A program made the translations under genes and the position numbers. A stretch of DNA of 9,143 nucleotides from positions 1 through 9,143 of the forward strand of contig PWOK01000052.1 of NCBI GenBank assembly GCA_003557445.1, read 5' to 3'. The first letter of the stretch is position 1, and every line of letters starts with the position of its first letter. The notes beneath the pieces were generated by a model, which was not told the origin of the DNA, made no database searches, and saw nothing but the letters and a program-made list of their open reading frames with translations. Source of the stretch: Halanaerobiaceae bacterium (GTDB taxonomy: Bacteria; Bacillota_F; Halanaerobiia; Halanaerobiales; CSSED10-376). Shown piece after piece: positions 5,363-9,143 of the stretch.

Positions 5363-7246
5363 TCATAACTCTATCATCAGATCTTTAAAAACCCCTCTTA
5401 AATTATGTACAAAATCATATATTGATTTTTCTTCAACCCGATTATTTCTTTTAATTAAAATATCTTTATCTTTTACTTCCACCTTTATCCCTGCAACTGA
5501 AAAACCTTTTATTGAGGTTTTTTTGTTCAGTCTATTACCTTCAACAAGTACCTTTATTTCTTTTCTTAATCTTTTACATTCCAGCCATACTCTCCACTGT
5601 TCTCTTGTTTTGATATGCAGGTCAGGCAGGGTTCTGGCCTGTTTTAATAACATATAGTTGGTGAAAATATGGCTGCCACTGACACCATAATTCTCCGGTA
5701 AAACAGGTTGTTTTAATATTTGATGGTTTTTCAAATAGAAAATATAATATGGTTCATCAGAACTCTTATTTTTAAAAGGAATTTCTTTTCTTTTTTTTAA
5801 ATCTATTCTATCTATCTGCCAGATATGCCTGATACCACATTCTTCTGCAAATTTTTCTTTGCTTTGATAGATAGTTACATATTCAAGATTATAATCCTGT
5901 AATCTTATTTCTTCACAGGGTATATGATATATATTTTCTATCAGTATAAAATCCAGCTGTTTTTTATCTGATAGTGATCCCACCAGTACATTTTGTTTGA
6001 ATTCTGTTTTTTTATTATATCTTTTTGTTCCCCGGGGCAATATATTCCTTTCATAACCACTGAAAAAGCTTTCCTCAACTACATTTTTCAAAAACTGAGA
6101 TACAAGATCAGTTACTCCGGGGAGAAAGGGGAAGGCCCCTACATTAACCTTTTCAATACTTTTATAAAAAGGATGTTTTTTGAATTTATCCTGTTGTTTA
6201 CAGGGGAAAAGTACAAGAGCACCGACAACTGTTCTTTTATAATCTTTTTTATTCTGACTATTATAAACCACTGCATCCCGGTAACGATGCATGGTATTAA
6301 TGGTTGATTCTTCTGGCCCGGGAATACCCTGGTCGCTATCCATATTAACCCTATATTTGGCATCAAATATAAACTTATATTCTACTTCTGAATTTTCTTT
6401 TGTCAGAGAAAGAACATTATCCGGTCTCTGTTTGGTAGTTATTCCTTCTCCCTGAACTGTGTTATATAATAGTGAAAATTCTTCATCTGTTCGGGGATTT
6501 TTAAATTTAACCTCTGCTTCAGTTGATTTTTCCAGACTGACATTAATTCCTGTATCATCAATCACTACAAAATTTTGCTGTATTAAATTATATTCATCTG
6601 CCAGTATACGATTCAATTTGAGAAAGCACCAGTATTCATAAAGCTGCCACAGTTTTTTCATTGAAAGATTATAAAATTCCCCTTTTAGGGATAACCCCTT
6701 TCTTAGAATAAGATAGTATTTATATAATTCTCTGTAACCTGGAGCCATCTGCAGTACTAGAGAAAGAGAATCAAGTTTATGAATCTCTCCAACCTGCTTG
6801 AGAAAAGTATGTTCCAGCATATAGTCAAATTTACGCTGTATGTTTTTGATTTCCTGGATAACAATCTGATTATTATCATCTCCATAAACCTTGATGTATT
6901 TTTCTTTAAACAGTGTTAATTTCTTTTTTAGTTGTTCTATTATCCAGCGGACAAATCTGTTTTCAAAGGTATCATGACTGATTTTTTTCTCTATATTAAG
7001 CATTTTGTAAGGAATCTCTGTTGTTTTATCATAAAAATGGCTGTTTTTTCTCAACCATTTAATACTCTGCCTGTTTATATTTTTAACTCTTCCTGCAGGC
7101 AGAACCCTGCTTTCTTTTTGAAATTGGTTATGTGGTAATTTTTCTATCCTTCTAAAAGCTTTTTGAAATTTGTTCATGATGGTGGTTAATATAGTGAAAA
7201 ATTCAGCAGGATCTGCTTTTTCACGATCATCTTCTCTTAATTTCAT
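5363..7246 (-). CDS. DUF2357 McrC-like protein, C-terminal part with PD-(D/E)xK nuclease core
   Basis: This 627-aa frame holds most of a DUF2357 protein, the nuclease partner of McrB-like ATPases. Residues 1-230 are mainly helical (ENRFVRWIIEQL, YKYYLILRKGLSL, LYEYWCFLKLNRIL), as in this family. The nuclease core follows: RPDNVLSL (274-281, metal-binding Asp) and FDAKYRV (294-300, the D-x-K pair), then MHRYRDAVV, the typical helix after the core. About 250 further residues are of unknown role, with a lysine-rich end. The coding frame does not begin at the ATG at 7246. It is open for another 53 codons upstream (7247-7405), reads LTIEVFPSKIDY, a DUF2357 hallmark, and then meets a TGA joining it to the 7406-7825 frame. 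No ribosome site precedes the ATG at 7246, so this part is unlikely to be made alone. Catalytic residues are intact. It is last in the McrB operon. Confidence 0.8.
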   Translation of the reverse strand: MKLREDDREKADPAEFFTILTTIMNKFQKAFRRIEKLPHNQFQKESRVLPAGRVKNINRQSIKWLRKNSHFYDKTTEIPYKMLNIEKKISHDTFENRFVRWIIEQLKKKLTLFKEKYIKVYGDDNNQIVIQEIKNIQRKFDYMLEHTFLKQVGEIHKLDSLSLVLQMAPGYRELYKYYLILRKGLSLKGEFYNLSMKKLWQLYEYWCFLKLNRILADEYNLIQQNFVVIDDTGINVSLEKSTEAEVKFKNPRTDEEFSLLYNTVQGEGITTKQRPDNVLSLTKENSEVEYKFIFDAKYRVNMDSDQGIPGPEESTINTMHRYRDAVVYNSQNKKDYKRTVVGALVLFPCKQQDKFKKHPFYKSIEKVNVGAFPFLPGVTDLVSQFLKNVVEESFFSGYERNILPRGTKRYNKKTEFKQNVLVGSLSDKKQLDFILIENIYHIPCEEIRLQDYNLEYVTIYQSKEKFAEECGIRHIWQIDRIDLKKRKEIPFKNKSSDEPYYIFYLKNHQILKQPVLPENYGVSGSHIFTNYMLLKQARTLPDLHIKTREQWRVWLECKRLRKEIKVLVEGNRLNKKTSIKGFSVAGIKVEVKDKDILIKRNNRVEEKSIYDFVHNLRGVFKDLMIEL

Positions 7247-7405
7247 TGATTGAAAGGTACGACGTAAAAAATCATAGGACAGGTTATATATTTCTTCGTT
7301 TACTTCTTTTAAGAGCTGATAATAGTCATTCTGATAGTCAATTTTGGAGGGGAAAACTTCTATTGTTAATTCTAATAATGGTTTATCATTTATCCTTATT
7401 TCCAG

Positions 7406-7408
7406 TCA
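7406..7408 (-). other. In-frame TGA interrupting the DUF2357 gene
   Basis: The codon series reads ...GGC TAT TCC TGA CTG GAA ATA AGG..., with the same frame open for 139 codons before and 680 codons after. Both sides carry family-typical sequence, so one substitution, not a frameshift, breaks an otherwise continuous 820-codon gene. The real end of the gene is also TGA (5363-5365) and Trp is coded by TGG nearby, so TGA is an ordinary stop in this genome. A C follows the stop, a context known to favour some readthrough. Confidence 0.85.
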
Positions 7409-7825
7409 GGAATAGCCAATATCACTTTTAAAGTTAATACTTCCGGTTAGAATATTGTTTTTTCCCGGTAAAGGTGTTATTTCTTTTCTGATCAGGGGAT
7501 TATCGTGATAAAACTCCAAAGCATCTTTTTCATTTCTGGCAATAATAGTTATCTGATAGTCCTGTTCTTCGAAGAAAAAAGGAACAACAGGTAGTTCACA
7601 GGTTTGTGTTCCAGTAAAGTCTTTTTTGACCATTTTCTTTTCAGGAACATAATGAGATATTTGCTGTATCTGACAATCCTGATAGCTGTTGACCTGAAGT
7701 CTGGCCCGGGGTTTGTTTTCTTTTGTTTTTAATATATTAGTTACCTGAGGATGACATGGTTGACCTTTTATGTTGAGTTCAAATTTATCTGTTATTATAT
7801 TTATCAGATCAGCAGTGTTTTTCAC
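7406..7825 (-). CDS. DUF2357 McrC-like protein, N-terminal part ended by a premature stop
   Basis: The product is 139 aa, starting at GTG (7825) with GAGGTG about 5-6 nt upstream and 23 bp after the PPC gene. It shows the N-terminal features of DUF2357 proteins: PVVPFFFEEQDYQITI, DALEFYHDN, then ILTGSINFKSDIGYS, where the family continues directly into the EVFPSKIDY segment. Here the frame is cut by TGA as codon 140, and the missing continuation lies in the same frame from 7405 onward. On its own this fragment has no catalytic residues. In the family this region is thought to help assemble with the McrB partner or handle DNA; its exact role here cannot be read from sequence. Together with the downstream part the gene would encode about 820 aa. 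Confidence 0.75.
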   Translation of the reverse strand: MKNTADLINIITDKFELNIKGQPCHPQVTNILKTKENKPRARLQVNSYQDCQIQQISHYVPEKKMVKKDFTGTQTCELPVVPFFFEEQDYQITIIARNEKDALEFYHDNPLIRKEITPLPGKNNILTGSINFKSDIGYS

Positions 7826-7848
7826 AATAACACCTCAGAAATATATAG

Positions 7849-8256
7849 TTATTTTATTTCAAATGTATCAAGTTTACCGGTAGGTTCGGTTTCTATTATG
7901 GTGATTATACAGAAGGTAAGAACCTTACAGCCAGGTTCCAGATGTCCTCCAAACTGAGAACCATCTTCAGCATCTGCGAAAGATATGTGGGCATGTACTT
8001 CCCCATCCATAATATATCCCTGCATATTAACCACATCAAAGGGAACATCTTTTTTAAAATATACATTACCAGGTGGCAGGTTACAGGATTTAACTACATG
8101 AATATGGTAGGAGGTTGTAGAACCTATACCATTAATTATTATTCCATCTTTAATACCTTCTTTTATTAATTGTTTTTCCAGATCTTTAAGAAGATCCTGA
8201 CCATTTTCCAGTTTGATTATATGTGTGTTTTTAGTTTCTATGTTTTTTTTGATCAT
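7849..8256 (-). CDS. PPC/DUF296-domain protein inside the McrBC-like operon
   Basis: The product is 135 aa, about one PPC (plant and prokaryote conserved, DUF296) domain and nothing else. Family marks are the NGIGS turn (42-46), YHIHVV (50-55), GEVHAHISFADAEDG (85-99), and GGHLEPGCKVL (103-113), followed by a hydrophobic strand. The histidines at 51, 53, 88, 90 and 105 are of the sort that cluster in a possible metal site in bacterial PPC proteins, which form trimers. In plants the domain sits in AT-hook DNA-binding proteins; bacterial single-domain members have no settled function. No AT-hook is present. GGAGGAA stands 5 nt before the ATG. It lies 31 bp after McrB and 23 bp before the DUF2357 gene, so it must be co-transcribed with both. 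It could be a ligand sensor or DNA-associated accessory factor; this is inference. Confidence 0.85.
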   Translation of the reverse strand: MIKKNIETKNTHIIKLENGQDLLKDLEKQLIKEGIKDGIIINGIGSTTSYHIHVVKSCNLPPGNVYFKKDVPFDVVNMQGYIMDGEVHAHISFADAEDGSQFGGHLEPGCKVLTFCIITIIETEPTGKLDTFEIK

Positions 8257-8287
8257 GTTTATTCCTCCAGTTATTTATAAATAGATA

Positions 8288-9143
8288 TTACAACCAGTAA
8301 GCGGTAAACCCGTCAATTTCCATTCTGTTATACATGTAAGCCAGTTTTTCTGCTGTCCGGGAATATTTTAAGCTGTCATTTTCTTTTTTTCTTTTTACAA
8401 TATCCTGTGGATTATGTCTGTTTTGGTCAAAATTATTTTCATCTACAGCCATTTTAAATAATTCTACTATAACAGTTTTTATTAATTGTGAACTACCCTG
8501 TATTAGGGGTAGTATTTTCTGCATTATCTGAAAATCAAGAGCTGTATTATTCTCCATTAACTGATATCTGTGATTATGTATCATATAAAAACAGATTTCA
8601 TCTCTTATGCGGTAACCTACCTGTAAATCAGCTTTTTTAAGGATTTCATTTATTTCTTCCAGTACTTTTACTGTGTTTTCAACAATTTGTTTGTTTTTTT
8701 CTTCAGCAAGGCATTCTTTTAAAGTAAGGTATTCTGTTTTCAGGAATGAATTATTTGTTTCTGAAGATATATTTTCTGTTTTTTCCAAGTTTAAATTATC
8801 TTGATAGGCTGAAAGATTTATTTCTGAAAATTCGATTGTATTAGCACGATCCAGTACTTTTTTACTGAAAGGATGGGTTGTTTCATCCATGTTTACTGTT
8901 CCCGTTATATAGAGGTTATCGGGAATAATCAGTTCTGAATATTTTTCTTTTAATGGATCATCTTCACTAAAATCATTTTTAGTTAATAGAGGATTTGTTT
9001 TTATTTGATCTCCTTTATATTTTCTTGTTTCCATTTTACTTAAGATATCACTGAAATAATATTCTACACGGGCAAGATTCATTTCATCAAGACAGACAAT
9101 ATATATGTTTTCTGGATCATTACAGGCTTTTTCTATGATATCA
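8288..9143 (-). CDS. McrB-like AAA+ ATPase/GTPase, C-terminal part (5' end outside window)
   Basis: The frame is open from the window edge (9142) to TAA at 8288-8290, giving 284 residues. It continues upstream of the ATG at 9082, which is not the start: the preceding codons spell the end of the Walker B strand, IYIVCLDEMNLARVEYYFSDIL. LDEMN is the Walker B of McrB-type AAA+ proteins, and LYITGTVNMDETTHPFSKKVLDRAN holds the sensor 1 Asn and the conserved Asp-Arg. The C-terminus (YRIRDEICFYMIHN, ALDFQIMQKILPLIQGS, the final DGFTAYW) matches the helical lid of McrB partners of DUF2357 nucleases. Walker A and the N-terminal target-recognition domain lie beyond 9143. McrB assembles into rings that use GTP to act on modified or foreign DNA with its nuclease. 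It is the promoter-proximal gene seen of the three-gene operon; the promoter is outside the window. Confidence 0.88.
   Translation of the reverse strand, partial: DIIEKACNDPENIYIVCLDEMNLARVEYYFSDILSKMETRKYKGDQIKTNPLLTKNDFSEDDPLKEKYSELIIPDNLYITGTVNMDETTHPFSKKVLDRANTIEFSEINLSAYQDNLNLEKTENISSETNNSFLKTEYLTLKECLAEEKNKQIVENTVKVLEEINEILKKADLQVGYRIRDEICFYMIHNHRYQLMENNTALDFQIMQKILPLIQGSSQLIKTVIVELFKMAVDENNFDQNRHNPQDIVKRKKENDSLKYSRTAEKLAYMYNRMEIDGFTAYWL

Noticed and set aside
7370..7408. Selenocysteine or another programmed recoding at the internal TGA
   Set aside because: No stable hairpin is evident just after the TGA, as bacterial Sec insertion needs, and the family has no Cys/Sec site here that I know of. 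Nonsense mutation or sequence error is simpler.
7246..7431. Plus-strand open frame of 61 codons facing the DUF2357 gene
   Set aside because: It lies exactly over the stretch coding LTIEVFPSKIDY on the minus strand, has no ribosome site and no family look. It is a shadow of the real gene.
1..9143. tRNA, rRNA, CRISPR array, insertion sequence or attachment site
   Set aside because: No cloverleaf-like GC-rich stretch, spaced direct repeats, transposase-like protein or paired terminal repeats were seen on either strand.

Overview
The window is AT-rich (roughly 70 % A+T by eye), with strong Shine-Dalgarno sites (AAGGAGGTG, GGGAGGAG), mixed ATG/GTG/TTG starts and a consensus sigma-A promoter. It also carries a tiny YjcZ-type sporulation-associated peptide. 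Together these point to a spore-forming, low-GC Bacillota of the clostridial/halanaerobial kind; the order is a guess. From position 590 down to the right edge every sizeable gene is on the minus strand. The only plus-strand coding sequences recognised are a fragment at the left edge and the 28-residue peptide.

Left edge (1-590): two truncated pieces point at each other. On the plus strand (3-152) is a beta-propeller (PD40/TolB-like) segment. On the minus strand (590 down to about 150) are a signal peptide and most of a LamG domain. Both lose family resemblance at the same place, a palindromic ATTTAAAT at 147-154, which looks like an inversion or fold-back joint through what may once have been one protein. 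From 591 to 973 lie an AT-rich spacer, the 28-aa peptide at 820-906, and a hairpin (935-964) between convergent genes.

Middle (974-5175, minus strand): a membrane M48/HtpX-like zinc protease with an extra C-terminal domain, a GNAT acetyltransferase, an ECF sigma factor with a cysteine-rich C-terminal extension and no visible anti-sigma partner, and a membrane-anchored internalin-like leucine-rich-repeat protein. The LRR gene has its own textbook promoter at 5305-5333, followed by a 17-bp palindrome.

Right part (5363-9143, minus strand): a compact McrBC-like locus. Reading along the minus strand: the C-terminal part of an McrB-like AAA+ ATPase (its 5' end is outside the window), a small PPC/DUF296 protein, and a DUF2357-type McrC-like protein with a PD-(D/E)xK nuclease core. 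The gaps are 31 and 23 bp and each internal gene has its own ribosome site, so this reads as one operon. McrB would supply GTP-driven (by family) DNA recognition or translocation and the DUF2357 protein the nuclease. The PPC protein is an unexpected third member. The DUF2357 gene is interrupted by one in-frame TGA (7406-7408), so the system is either disabled in this copy, read through, or affected by a sequence error.
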